Origin: Anaerolineales bacterium | Lineage (GTDB): Bacteria > Chloroflexota > Anaerolineae > Anaerolineales > Villigracilaceae | Assembly: GCA_016932715.1 (NCBI GenBank) | Contig: JAFGCG010000090.1 | Span: 1 to 64,000, forward strand | Length of the DNA stretch: 64,000 bases | Direction: 5' to 3' | Part shown: piece after piece, positions 7,955 through 15,892 of the stretch | Layout of the letters: each line of letters starts with the position of its first letter | Numbering within the stretch: position 1 is the first letter of the stretch | The notes under the pieces: model-generated | Told to the model about the DNA's origin: nothing | What the model saw: the letters and a program-made list of their open reading frames with translations, nothing else | Databases searched by the model: none | Made by a program: the position numbers and the translations under genes

Positions 7955-9163
7955 TTATTGCAAATCATAAACCACATTCACAGGGACGGGTGTCAGAAAA
8001 TACACAGTGACCCAGGAACTCCACTGTTCATAATCGTTGTCGCTGTACCCCAGATCGATCCACGGCTTGCCGACACACCCGCCGCAGACATCCTCCACCG
8101 TGGCAAACCCATAGCCGGGGATGTAAAGCCGCTGGCCCTGCATGCTGAGATACCAGCTGTAGCGCAGACCCACCATGCCTTTTCGCAGGCTCTTGCCGCT
8201 CGAGGTGCCCGAGTAACATCGGTCGCCGCCTGAGCGGCATGGGGAATAGGAGGTGGCGTACATTTGCACTGCCCGCCAGTATTCGATGGTGACCCCATCC
8301 ACCACCGTCGTTTTGATTTCGATCTTCGTCCCATACGCCAGGATGCGGGTCTGCGGTGGGCGCACCATGGTTTCATCTTCGGTCAGGCGCGAGATTTCCT
8401 TTCCGTCTTCGTAGCGGACGCGGATGCGCTGGACGCTGAGTCCATTCTCGCCGGGTTGGATGATCTGGGTTTGATCGAGCGGGACATCGGCTGAGGCTTG
8501 AAAATCATTTTCGAAAGGGATGGGCTTCTGCGCCAGGATGAGAGACTCGCGGACGTGCACCAGGCGGATCTGCCCATCGGAGGGGAGCGGGTCCTTCTCC
8601 GCCGGAAGGCTGTAATCCAGCCCGATGAGCGGAATCCCGGCCTCAGCCAGCGCCTCGCCAACCGTCCGCGCCGACGATTGGATCTGGACCGTTTTTCCAT
8701 CCACGCTGACGGTGAGGCTGCGCGGACCTGTGACGGTGATTGTCATTCCCTCTGTGATTGGCGTCTCCAGTGCGGGCGCGACTTCATCTCCTGCGCGTAG
8801 CCAAATGGATGCCTCTGCCAATGCTTCTCCAACCGTGAACGCAGACGACTGTCGTTTTTGTTCTCCATCCGCGGTGATAATCGTTAGGCTGGCGGCGCGG
8901 CGGATTTGCAGAGTGATTGGGGAATTGGTAGTTGGTAGATTGGGAATTGGTTGGTCGGGCGTGACGGCAAGTCCGTTGAGGAGAACGCGGTCGTTGGAAT
9001 TTAGCGTGATTCCCGCCTGATTTAGCAACGCAGAAGGAATGCGCTCATCCGTTTGAAGCGTGAGGGTCTTATCCTTGTCAAGGATTGTGACGGAAGACAT
9101 GGCTGGCTGGCATCCCAGTAGAAGGAAAGCCATACTGAACGCCAGCCAACGGAAACATTTCAT
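7955..9163 (-). CDS. Lipoprotein with DUF348, G5 and 3D domains
   Basis: A 402-aa secreted lipoprotein. The signal peptide ends in LLLGC with the lipidated Cys at 18. Repeated DUF348 ubiquitin-like modules follow (about 25-75, 90-145 and 150-205), then a G5 domain (about 225-290; RIRVRYEDGKEISR) and a C-terminal 3D domain (MYATSYSPC..., GYGFATVEDVCGGCVG, DLGYSDNDYEQW). The 3D domain keeps the Asp residues found in MltA/Rpf-like lytic enzymes. This arrangement is that of YabE/Rpf-type cell-wall remodelling proteins, although no lysozyme-like Rpf domain is visible. It heads the operon with LCP and rsmA; yabE-ksgA neighbourhoods are also known in Firmicutes. Confidence 0.85.
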   Translation of the reverse strand: MKCFRWLAFSMAFLLLGCQPAMSSVTILDKDKTLTLQTDERIPSALLNQAGITLNSNDRVLLNGLAVTPDQPIPNLPTTNSPITLQIRRAASLTIITADGEQKRQSSAFTVGEALAEASIWLRAGDEVAPALETPITEGMTITVTGPRSLTVSVDGKTVQIQSSARTVGEALAEAGIPLIGLDYSLPAEKDPLPSDGQIRLVHVRESLILAQKPIPFENDFQASADVPLDQTQIIQPGENGLSVQRIRVRYEDGKEISRLTEDETMVRPPQTRILAYGTKIEIKTTVVDGVTIEYWRAVQMYATSYSPCRSGGDRCYSGTSSGKSLRKGMVGLRYSWYLSMQGQRLYIPGYGFATVEDVCGGCVGKPWIDLGYSDNDYEQWSSWVTVYFLTPVPVNVVYDLQ

Positions 9164-9178
9164 GCCGGCAATTATACG

Positions 9179-9937
9179 CTACCCAATCTCGTGGACCATC
9201 CATACATTTGGCTCGATATAGATGCCTTCATCTTTTTCGATATCCATCTCCATGGGGTTGAGCGCCCCGGGGATGACGTACTGTCCGCTTTGCGGGAATT
9301 TCATGCCGGTCCAGGCCTCCCATTCGAGGCGGGTGCCGGGAATGGTCATGGCATTGTGGCAGGGCTTGACGATTTTTGCTCCCATGCGTGCATGGACCCG
9401 CAGCCAGGCGTCGAACGGCAAGCCTTCGTCGTCCGTCCAGCGGATGTAATCGTCGATGCTGATCAATGGGTAGGTGCTCTTTTGGCTTGGTCGCACCGGT
9501 GCGCCCATAAATTTAAAGCCCTGGGATTGTCCGATGAGGCGCATGGCTTGAACCATCCGGGTGCTTAGTCCCTGGTTTTGGTAGTCAGGGTGAATGGCGA
9601 TTTGTATGGCAGACTGAATATTCGGTGTGATACCCTGTTTGTGATCCTCCACTGCCTTGAGGAAGACCCAATCCCAGCCGCCTTCCGGGAGGTCGGAAAC
9701 GTCTCTGTCCCAGTAAAAAGGGAGACTGTTGCCCATCGCTGCCATCCGGTTTGTTTCTGTGTCGAGCAGGGCAAATTGATAATCGACGAAGCGATCGAAC
9801 AACTCGTGCCAGTTGTCGTTCGCAACCGGATCATGGAGCATAAACTCCGGCCAGGATGCATCGGCGATTTCACCGGCGCGCTCGCGATAGTCGATCAGAC
9901 CGGCAGGGGAAATAATTTTGAAGCGGGATGTGTTCAT
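9179..9937 (-). CDS. GNAT-family N-acetyltransferase
   Basis: A 252-aa protein with the acetyl-CoA binding core of GNAT enzymes: QIAIHPDYQNQGLSTRMVQAMRLIG (Q/RxxGxG-like loop) at about 125-150. The flanking regions (FMGAPVRPSQKSTYPL, WLRVHARMGAKIV) resemble large uncharacterised GNATs that modify small molecules. ATG 9937 is preferred because it overlaps the stop of the upstream nucleotidyltransferase gene (ATGA), so the two are translated together. Pairing with an AadA-like nucleotidyltransferase suggests antibiotic or small-molecule modification, but this is inference. Confidence 0.75.
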   Translation of the reverse strand: MNTSRFKIISPAGLIDYRERAGEIADASWPEFMLHDPVANDNWHELFDRFVDYQFALLDTETNRMAAMGNSLPFYWDRDVSDLPEGGWDWVFLKAVEDHKQGITPNIQSAIQIAIHPDYQNQGLSTRMVQAMRLIGQSQGFKFMGAPVRPSQKSTYPLISIDDYIRWTDDEGLPFDAWLRVHARMGAKIVKPCHNAMTIPGTRLEWEAWTGMKFPQSGQYVIPGALNPMEMDIEKDEGIYIEPNVWMVHEIG

Positions 9938-11481
9938 GTGTTTACAGTTTCCTTCATGTAACGAATTAATTCCAGAGCCTCGTTGAGTAAATCGGTTTGT
10001 GCCATACCAGGCTTCTGGGAGCGAATGGACTGCTCGATCACGGGTCTCCATCTTTCACTAAGTTTGTCCTGCGCCCATCCTGCGGCTGCCCGTTTCGAGA
10101 CAATCGTCCCGTGTTCGAGCGTGTGCAGGGCGCGGCACATCGTGAGAATGGCAAAGGCATGATATTCGCTGCCATGATCGCGCAGCCAGGAGGGATCATC
10201 CAGCATCGGGAACCACCAATCCTGCAGGATTCCCCGGACCGCCTCGCGAATGTCATCAGAGGTAACGGGGTCGATCAAGGTCTTTGGGTCTGGTCCAGCC
10301 AGCACGACGCCGTGCTCGCGGACAACGTGCCGCTGGATGATCCAGTCACTGCCGCGTTTGTCCACGAAAAAAGCTCTTTCATTGACAGTCGGACAGGGCG
10401 CGCCATCCGGGTCGTGACGCCGGATCAGCTCTTTGGGGACGTATGAGCCTTCCAGTTTGGATGCCCATTTCCGTCCGGTCGCCCAGAGACGAGTGTGCAG
10501 CGCCTCGAGTTCAGACATTTTACCTTCTGAAAGCGAATGGGCTGTGACCACAAGAAAATCGATGTCGCTCGTCGCGGGGTCGAATTCTCCGCTGGAGAGC
10601 GAGCCGTAAAGATACATGCCAATCAACTGATCGCCCAGGATTTCCTTCACGTTCAAGAGAAGTAAATTCAGCACTTCATTTACATCCGGATAAGGAGTTG
10701 GTTTGACCTGGCACAGCACATATTGCATCATGTCCAATGTCCCATGGATGTCGTCGGGGTCAGCATCCGAACCCGGATGCTGACGTCCGATCAGCGCGCG
10801 TTCGATCAGGGGCCTCCAGCGCGGATCGAGATTCTCTTTGCCCCATTCTGCGGCTGCATGCTTGGCAAGGATCTCGCCATGTTTCAGTGTGTATAACATC
10901 CTGCAAAGCGAAAGGACGAAAAAGGATTGATAGCCGCGTTTGTTGATTTCGGCGGGGTTGCTCAGGATCGGAGCGAGCCATAGTGGCAGAACATCCACAA
11001 CAGCTTGTCGCAGGTCATCCGGCGAGACCGGGTCGATCAGGGTTTTCGGGTCAGGTCCTGTGATGATGACCCCGCGCTCGCGCAAAATGTGACGCTGGAT
11101 GATCCAGTCACTTTCGTGAGCCATGATGTGAAGCATCTCGTCGTTGCCTCTATCCATGTGCGGATGAAGCTTATTCGCCGGGTCGAAGCGGCGCAGCGCG
11201 CGCTGTGGAATGTAGGAAACCTCCAGTTGGATCGCCCAGGGCGAGTCGATCTTTGTGATCTGGTCATGCATTTCCTTCAAAGCCGAAAAAGCTTCGTCTG
11301 AAATATCTCCAGCCGTAACGACGATCACATCGATGTCGCTGTGTTCATCGAAGCCGCCGCTGGCGAGCGAGCCATGCAGGTACATGCCAATAAATTGGTC
11401 GTCGAGGATCTCCCGCACGTGGGTCAGAAGGAGATTCAATATTTCATTGACATCGGGATAGAGGGTCGGATTTATATTCAT
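9934..11481 (-). CDS. Tandem-duplicated AadA-like nucleotidyltransferase
   Basis: A 515-aa protein made of two homologous copies, residues about 5-258 and 261-515, each beginning (P)T(L/P)YPDVNE(I/V)LNLLL. Each copy has its own nucleotidyltransferase motif: HGSLASGGF...HSDIDVIVV in copy 1 and YGSLSSGEF...TSDIDFLVV in copy 2. Each also has an AadA/DUF4111-like C-terminal helical domain (SDWIIQRH(I/V)(L/V)RE, GPDPKTLIDPV). Single-copy relatives (about 260 aa) adenylylate streptomycin/spectinomycin. ATG 11481 starts the family-like sequence, with no strong Shine-Dalgarno. Both active sites look intact, so the fusion may work as a pseudo-dimer. It is coupled to the GNAT gene downstream. Confidence 0.8.
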   Translation of the reverse strand: MNINPTLYPDVNEILNLLLTHVREILDDQFIGMYLHGSLASGGFDEHSDIDVIVVTAGDISDEAFSALKEMHDQITKIDSPWAIQLEVSYIPQRALRRFDPANKLHPHMDRGNDEMLHIMAHESDWIIQRHILRERGVIITGPDPKTLIDPVSPDDLRQAVVDVLPLWLAPILSNPAEINKRGYQSFFVLSLCRMLYTLKHGEILAKHAAAEWGKENLDPRWRPLIERALIGRQHPGSDADPDDIHGTLDMMQYVLCQVKPTPYPDVNEVLNLLLLNVKEILGDQLIGMYLYGSLSSGEFDPATSDIDFLVVTAHSLSEGKMSELEALHTRLWATGRKWASKLEGSYVPKELIRRHDPDGAPCPTVNERAFFVDKRGSDWIIQRHVVREHGVVLAGPDPKTLIDPVTSDDIREAVRGILQDWWFPMLDDPSWLRDHGSEYHAFAILTMCRALHTLEHGTIVSKRAAAGWAQDKLSERWRPVIEQSIRSQKPGMAQTDLLNEALELIRYMKETVNT

Positions 11482-11494
11482 ATTTATTATTCGG

Positions 11495-11556
11495 CGCAGG
11501 GGCGACCCGTCTGGGTCCGTTGTGACGGAAGATGAGATGGGTGAGTCGCCCCTGCG
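11495..11556. repeat. GGGGCG-type inverted repeat in the nucleotidyltransferase leader
   Basis: Arms CGCAGGGGCGAC (11495-11506) and GTCGCCCCTGCG (11545-11556) pair perfectly over 12 bp. The element lies between the terminator-like hairpin at 11572-11589 and the ATG at 11481. It is similar in style to the repeat at 15580-15613. Confidence 0.65.
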
Positions 11557-11590
11557 TTTTAAAAACAAAAACCGAGGGCAAGCCCTCGGC
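11557..11590 (-). terminator. Rho-independent terminator or attenuator hairpin
   Basis: On the minus strand, CCGAGGGC-TT-GCCCTCGG is followed directly by TTTTTGTTTTT. It stands between a putative promoter (11705-11713) and the nucleotidyltransferase gene, so it could end a small RNA or control entry into the operon. Confidence 0.8.
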
Positions 11591-11698
11591 TGGAATCGAA
11601 GTATCACAGCGTGTGGTGCCCTAAAACTTGGTTGACTACAGGATATCTGTCATTTCTATGCTCCTGCCGCTGCCTGGCGGCACTTCGTAACTACGGAC
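11557..11698 (-). ncRNA. Candidate short transcript or leader RNA of about 140 nt
   Basis: Bounded by an extended -10 promoter upstream and an intrinsic terminator downstream, with no long frame. It contains a GCCGCCAGGCAGCGGC hairpin region and a tiny frame (ATG at about 11654, five codons). No known RNA family was recognised. It may be a regulatory leader of the nucleotidyltransferase/GNAT operon or an independent small RNA. Confidence 0.35.
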
Positions 11699-11704
11699 GG
11701 GCAG

Positions 11705-11713
11705 ATTATATCA
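11705..11713 (-). promoter_or_regulatory. Extended -10 promoter upstream of the leader
   Basis: On the minus strand TGATATAAT is a perfect extended -10, the same nonamer as upstream of ftsY and carD. No good -35 is seen. Confidence 0.5.
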
Positions 11714-11834
11714 CCGGTTCATCTGCCAGAAACACCCCTGCATTTGTGATCACGCACATGCTTCCGCTCGCTGCGGATTTTTGCCTGGCGAGACTCTGCA
11801 GCTGATTATGTCTTCTTTCATCACAGCCATATGC

Positions 11835-11865
11835 ACAAAGACCCCGGCGATGCGGGGCCTTTAGG
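11835..11865 (-). terminator. Terminator of the HU gene
   Basis: On the minus strand, AAAG-G-CCCCG and CGGGG-T-CTTT pair around a 6-nt loop, followed by a short T-rich stretch. It starts about 20 bases after the HU stop codon. Confidence 0.65.
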
Positions 11866-11885
11866 TTGTGTCTGGGCAGGCAGGG

Positions 11886-12188
11886 TTACACAGCGTCTTT
11901 GAGTGCCTTGACCGGGCGAGGTTTGATCACTTTGCGCTCGGGCTTGGCTTTGAATATGGTCGGTTCTTTCGTGAAGGGATTGATCCCCTCGCGTTCGGGT
12001 GTGGCGGGCTTCGTGACGAGGGTCAGCTTTACCAGACCCGGGAGCACGACTTCGTGCTGTGCCTTGAGCTCTTTGTAGACAATGTCGGTGAGAGTCTCCA
12101 GAACGGCTTTGACCTCTTTCTTATCTACGCCGCTCTGACCTGCGATCGCGTCGACAAGCTCAGTCTTGCTCATATGTGGTGTTGCCAT
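11886..12188 (-). CDS. HU/IHF-family nucleoid protein
   Basis: A 100-aa DNA-bending histone-like protein. It has the N-terminal helical dimerisation part (SKTELVDAIAGQSGVDKKEVKAVLETL), the LPGLVKLTLVTKPA strand, and a DNA-binding arm ending in KPERKVIKPRPVKALKDAV. The arm carries GINPFTKEPTIFKAKP in place of the usual GRNPxTGxxxxIxA, a modest deviation. The start has a good AAGGAG upstream. It is monocistronic with its own terminator. Confidence 0.92.
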   Translation of the reverse strand: MATPHMSKTELVDAIAGQSGVDKKEVKAVLETLTDIVYKELKAQHEVVLPGLVKLTLVTKPATPEREGINPFTKEPTIFKAKPERKVIKPRPVKALKDAV

Positions 12189-12335
12189 GGTATTCTCCTT
12201 TTGAGATGGACTTTTGTTTCGGAAGTCGGCTCCTGGAAAGCCTGCGGTTCAGTATACTTTATGGTCGTACGAAAAGGTATCTTTGCGAATAGCCGTTTAA
12301 TCCTATGAATTGTAGCAAAACATTCTATTTTTGTG

Positions 12336-13001
12336 TTATTTCGATTTTTCGTCACTTTCGTCATCACAACAATCTTCCATTCCGGCGGCTTTTTCGAAGG
12401 ACTCCCTGCCCTCGTTGTACGAGAAATAGATCAATCCTGCCGCGCCGATGGAATCGACAAATCCAAAACCTGTCAGCTCATAGATCAAGCTGGAAGCCAG
12501 CAGAACCAGTGACATGTAAATGCAGACCATCGTGCAGTTCGCGTCGGCGAGGATGGGCGCGGAGTCGAGCGTGCGTCCCACCTGGCGCTTGCCCATGACC
12601 AGCGCCCACATGACCGCGATGGAGATGATCGAAATGATCAGCCCGGGTAATGTTGTCTCGGGTTTGTGTGCCGTGAAGAGGTTGTAAATGGCAGTGATTG
12701 CGAGCCCCGCGACAAGCAGATAAAACGACGTGCCGGTCACCCGCAGCGCTGTCCGTTCGAACTGCGAGCGCGGCGTTTCAGGGTTTTGCCGGATGCGCAG
12801 CACCATGGCAAGGATGCCGATCCCTGACATGACCTCGATGAACGAGTCCACGCCAAAGCCGAAAAGGGTCAGCGTCTCATCGCTGATGCCAAAGAAGATG
12901 GAGATCAGCCCTTCTGCAAGGTTATACAAAATGGTGAAAATTGCCAGCCATAAAGCATATGACCAGTATTTGTTGGCGGCTGCCTGAGTTAAAGTTGACA
13001 T
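12336..13001 (-). CDS. Short CDF-like cation transporter
   Basis: A 221-aa integral membrane protein with about six helices, resembling the membrane domain of cation diffusion facilitators but lacking their cytoplasmic C-terminal domain. The polar positions expected in helices 2 and 5 are GFGVDSFIEV and ILADANCTMVC, with Asp/Glu and Asp/Asn/Cys replacing the classic HxxxD pairs. The C-terminus is a soluble acidic Cys-containing tail (EDCCDDESDEKSK) that could bind metal. ATG 13001 begins a normal hydrophilic N-terminus; the longer frame upstream is not supported. The substrate cannot be stated; similarity to TMEM163-like short CDFs is a tentative reading. Confidence 0.65.
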   Translation of the reverse strand: MSTLTQAAANKYWSYALWLAIFTILYNLAEGLISIFFGISDETLTLFGFGVDSFIEVMSGIGILAMVLRIRQNPETPRSQFERTALRVTGTSFYLLVAGLAITAIYNLFTAHKPETTLPGLIISIISIAVMWALVMGKRQVGRTLDSAPILADANCTMVCIYMSLVLLASSLIYELTGFGFVDSIGAAGLIYFSYNEGRESFEKAAGMEDCCDDESDEKSK

Positions 13002-13020
13002 AGTATTTCTAAAATTATTC

Positions 13021-13063
13021 GTTGGTTGAGTAGCCCGTGTTCGTCGGGCGTATCGAAACCAAC
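13021..13063. repeat. Intergenic inverted repeat (GGTTGAGTAGC class)
   Basis: GTTGGTT (13021-13027) and AACCAAC (13057-13063) enclose an imperfect hairpin with GCCCG...CGGGC. It lies in the leader region of the CDF-like gene. Confidence 0.45.
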
Positions 13064-13130
13064 AAGTTGGATTCAAAGTTCCATTTTCAAGTTATTTTCT
13101 GGTCTCGACTGCTTGCGCTCGATCAGCGGA

Positions 13131-14246
13131 TTACTTCAAAAGTTCCCTCAACGCGCCCAGCAGCAAAGTGACATTTTCTCTGCGGCTCGAATAGCCCATC
13201 AAGCCAATGCGCCAGACTTTGTCCTTGAGCGCGCCGAAGCCGGCTGCGATCTCGATGTTGTACTCGTTCAGCAGCCGCGCCCGGACCTGGTGCGGATCGA
13301 CCCCAGCCGGGACCCGCGCGGTGGTCAACGGCGGGAGCCGGTACTCCAGCGGGATGAACGGAGGCATGTCCATCTCTTCCAGACCGAGCCAGAGCATCTC
13401 CGAATTGCCGCGCAGTCGTGCGAAGGTGTCCTCCAATCCTTCCTCGACGATCACACGCAAGCCCTCCGTTAGTGCATAGTGCAGGTTGGCAGAGGCAGTG
13501 TGATGATAGGCATGCGCGCCCATCCAGTAATTTGCATATGCTTTCAAGTCGAGACAAAAAGAGGCGACTGGCGATTTACGATTTTCGATTTTCGATTGCG
13601 CGAGTGGACCTATGGTAATCGGAGCCAGCCCGGCCGGCGCGCCGAGTCCCTTTTGGCTGGCGGAGTACGCCGCGTCGACATTCCATTCATCCACCTTCAG
13701 TGGGATGTTTCCCAGAGAGGTCACTGTGTCGAGCAAGAACAGCGCACCATATTGATGGGCGAGGTCGGCAATCTCTTTGATGTGCAGCTGCTCCGCGCCG
13801 GTGGAGGTCTCCGCGTGAACGATGGCGAACAGCTTGTACTTCTTCTGCTTGAGCGCAGACTCGATTTCTTCCACTGTGAAGATCTCGCCCAGGGGCCGGG
13901 TAATGCGATCCACCTTGCCGCCCACGCGCCCGGCAATATCGGCGAGGCGCTCGCCGAAGTAACCATGGATGGCGATCAAGACCTCATCCCCCGGCTCCAC
14001 CAAATTGACGAGCGCTGCCTCCATGCTGGAGGTGCCCGTACCCGACAAGGCAAACGTCCACTCATTTTGCGTTTGAAAGAGAGTCCGCAGCAAATCCTGT
14101 TCTTCGGCGTAAAGCGCCAGCAGCTCCGGGTCGAGGTGCCCGACCGTCGGCGCACTCAAGGCGCGCATCACGCGCGGATGCGTCATGCTGGGACCGGGTC
14201 CAAGCATGACGCGGGCAGAAGGATCGAATTTTGGATGCGATGTCAT
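13131..14246 (-). CDS. Alanine/serine-glyoxylate aminotransferase family enzyme
   Basis: A 371-aa class-V PLP enzyme that transfers an amino group from Ala or Ser to glyoxylate (or a related 2-oxoacid). Diagnostic segments are MLGPGPSMTHPRV near the N-terminus, SGTGTSSMEAAL (phosphate-binding turn), HAETSTG, the PLP-contacting DTVTSLGN, and the Schiff-base Lys199 in SASQKGLG. ATG 14246 has GGAGAC upstream; a longer frame adds 20 unrelated residues. It is divergent from the cupredoxin gene, and no pathway partner is next to it. Whether Ala or Ser is the donor cannot be read from the sequence. Confidence 0.88.
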   Translation of the reverse strand: MTSHPKFDPSARVMLGPGPSMTHPRVMRALSAPTVGHLDPELLALYAEEQDLLRTLFQTQNEWTFALSGTGTSSMEAALVNLVEPGDEVLIAIHGYFGERLADIAGRVGGKVDRITRPLGEIFTVEEIESALKQKKYKLFAIVHAETSTGAEQLHIKEIADLAHQYGALFLLDTVTSLGNIPLKVDEWNVDAAYSASQKGLGAPAGLAPITIGPLAQSKIENRKSPVASFCLDLKAYANYWMGAHAYHHTASANLHYALTEGLRVIVEEGLEDTFARLRGNSEMLWLGLEEMDMPPFIPLEYRLPPLTTARVPAGVDPHQVRARLLNEYNIEIAAGFGALKDKVWRIGLMGYSSRRENVTLLLGALRELLK

Positions 14247-14369
14247 GGAAGTCTCCAAATTGAATTTGGGGTAGTTTACATCATAATGTTCCGGGCAGGA
14301 AGTCAAAAACCTTTGCCAAGTTATATTACAATAGGAAGACGAAAAATATCTTTAGGAGAATCTAACCGA

Positions 14370-14780
14370 ATGAAGAGAACCTTTATCGTTGCGGCTTTGC
14401 TTCTCAACCTGAGCCTTGTCGCGTGCGGCGGCGGAGGCGGCGCCAGCACGACGATCGATGTCACCATGACCGACTTTCAATTCCAACCCAGCCAGTTTAC
14501 CGTCCCGGCCGGGCAGGAAATCACATTCAAATCCTCCAACAATGGGGCGGTTGTACATAATTTTGTCATTATGAACCTGGACACGAGCGCCGGTGATTTT
14601 TTCGATGAAGAAGATGTTCCCAATGTATATTGGGAAACCGAGTTACAGCCGGGCGGTTCCGTCACCACAACGTTTACCGCTCCAACCGAGCCTGGCGAGT
14701 ATCAGATCATTTGCCGGACGGAAGGGCATATCGTCTCGGGGATGACTGCCAGGTTAACGGTCGTCCCACCGGAGCAATAG
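14370..14780 (+). CDS. Cupredoxin-domain lipoprotein
   Basis: A 136-aa secreted protein. The signal peptide ends in a lipobox (SLVACG, Cys19), then a single plastocyanin/azurin-like domain. Type-1 copper ligands are visible: His63 (VVHNF), Cys115, His120 and Met125 in C-RTEG-H-IVSG-M. Such proteins carry electrons outside the membrane or bind copper. AGGAGAA at 14354-14360 fixes the start at ATG 14370; a much longer in-frame extension upstream is antisense to the aminotransferase and is not real. It is followed 19 bases later by the SpoU methylase gene. Confidence 0.88.
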   Translation: MKRTFIVAALLLNLSLVACGGGGGASTTIDVTMTDFQFQPSQFTVPAGQEITFKSSNNGAVVHNFVIMNLDTSAGDFFDEEDVPNVYWETELQPGGSVTTTFTAPTEPGEYQIICRTEGHIVSGMTARLTVVPPEQ

Positions 14781-14799
14781 GTACATTCCGTTCACCGCT

Positions 14800-15582
14800 A
14801 TGGAAAAACCACTCATCACCAGTCCGAACAATCCGCTAATCAAACAGGCGCGGGCTCTGCGCCAAAAGAAAACGCGTCACGAAAGTGGATTGTTTCTGGT
14901 GGAAGGCATCCATCACGTGGGTGAGGTGATGGAGGCTGGCTGGGATGTAGATTCTGTGCTCTACGCGCCGGATCTGCTGACCAGCAGTTTCGCGCGTGAC
15001 CTGCTCGCGCGGCTCGAGGCGAAGCCTCAGCCGGTCTCCGCCTCCGTGATGGAATCCCTGGCGGACAAGGACAACCCGCAAGGCATCCTTGCCATCGTCC
15101 GCCAAAGGCAGATCGCAATGGATGACCTGGGGTCCGTCCGGACTGCCGCGGCGCTGGTTGCCCCGCAAGACCCGGGCAACGTCGGGACGATCCTCCGCAC
15201 GCTGGATGCGGTCGGCGCGGACGCGCTCTTCCTGCTCGACGGCGGTGTGGAGTTGTATCATCCCACGGTGGTCCGCTCCAGCATGGGAACGATTTTTTGG
15301 AAGCCGGTTGTGCAGGCTGCCTTTGACGAGTTTGTAAAATGGGCACGCAAAGGGAATGTTCAGTTGATCGGCACATCGGCGCACGGCGATGTGGATTATC
15401 AAACTCTCATTCCCAGAATCCCCTGGATTTTGGTGCTGGGCAATGAGCAAAAAGGACTCGCTGCGGCGCAAACAAGCGCCTGTGACGTGGAGATTTCCCT
15501 GCCGATGAAGGGCCGGGTCAGTTCGTTGAATCTGGCGGTGGCAGCGGGGGTGTTGTTATACCAATATTGTGATAAAAGGTAG
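14800..15582 (+). CDS. TrmH/SpoU-family RNA 2'-O-methyltransferase
   Basis: A 260-aa SAM-dependent RNA ribose methylase. The N-terminal substrate-binding domain (ITSPNNPLIKQARALRQKKTR...FLVEGIHHV) is typical of the YsgA/RlmB branch. The SPOUT knot motifs are present: VAPQDPGNVGTILRT (motif 1), ILVLGNEQKGL (motif 2) and VSSLNLAVAAGVLLY (motif 3). The probable target is 23S rRNA or tRNA; which residue is not evident. It ends in an intergenic inverted repeat. Confidence 0.9.
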   Translation: MEKPLITSPNNPLIKQARALRQKKTRHESGLFLVEGIHHVGEVMEAGWDVDSVLYAPDLLTSSFARDLLARLEAKPQPVSASVMESLADKDNPQGILAIVRQRQIAMDDLGSVRTAAALVAPQDPGNVGTILRTLDAVGADALFLLDGGVELYHPTVVRSSMGTIFWKPVVQAAFDEFVKWARKGNVQLIGTSAHGDVDYQTLIPRIPWILVLGNEQKGLAAAQTSACDVEISLPMKGRVSSLNLAVAAGVLLYQYCDKR

Positions 15583-15613
15583 GGGCGCAATACGGCTTTG
15601 CCGTGCGCCCCTA
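15580..15613. repeat. GGGGCGC inverted repeat after the SpoU gene
   Basis: TAGGGGCGC/GCGCCCCTA (9 bp) and ACGGC/GCCGT (5 bp) pair around a TTT loop with a 3-nt bulge. It overlaps the stop codon of the methylase. There is no T-run, so it is a dispersed palindrome rather than a clear terminator. Confidence 0.6.
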
Positions 15614-15649
15614 CATGATCGGGATCAAATATCGGGTTGGAATGAGACC

Positions 15650-15877
15650 TTAAAATTCGTCTTCCTCCTCATCCCAAAGCTCGTCATCTTCATCTTCCGT
15701 ATCATCCTCCTCCCAGTCTTCCAGCTCCTCTTCCTCCCATTCATCTGCGGCGGCGGCTTCATCGCTCGGTGAATATGTTGCGCAACCTGTGTCTGGATCG
15801 ATCTCTACGGCCGCGGCACTACAATAGCCTTCATCCAAAAAAACACAATCGGCGTAATGACACTTGATACGGGGCAT
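15650..15877 (-). CDS. Small Cys-motif protein with extreme acidic tail
   Basis: A 75-aa protein. Residues 1-35 hold four cysteines (C6, C11, C19, C32) in the spacing of small DUF1540-type metal-binding peptides, with the CATY ending. Residues about 38-75 are almost entirely Glu, Asp and Trp. It has a very good Shine-Dalgarno (AGGAGG). It precedes no other minus-strand gene closely; VKOR and MoeA are just upstream on the same strand (15-base gap to VKOR). Function unknown; a metal- or protein-sequestering role is only a guess. Confidence 0.75.
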   Translation of the reverse strand: MPRIKCHYADCVFLDEGYCSAAAVEIDPDTGCATYSPSDEAAAADEWEEEELEDWEEDDTEDEDDELWDEEEDEF

Positions 15878-15892
15878 GCTTTCCTCCTGGGA

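Noticed and set aside
11557..11698. T-box, SRP RNA or 6S RNA in the 11.6-kb leader
   Set aside because: The conserved T-box and SRP core sequences are absent and no central 6S-like bubble is apparent.
13560..13612. AATCGAAAATCG-type repeat inside the aminotransferase gene, first read as an inserted repeat element
   Set aside because: The encoded KIENRKSPVASF segment matches the family's normal KI(R/E)NRKTPV-SW-LDL stretch, so the codons are native.
13479..14369. Long in-frame extension upstream of the cupredoxin gene
   Set aside because: It is antisense to the aminotransferase gene, has no motif, and the real start at 14370 has a Shine-Dalgarno and a lipoprotein signal peptide.
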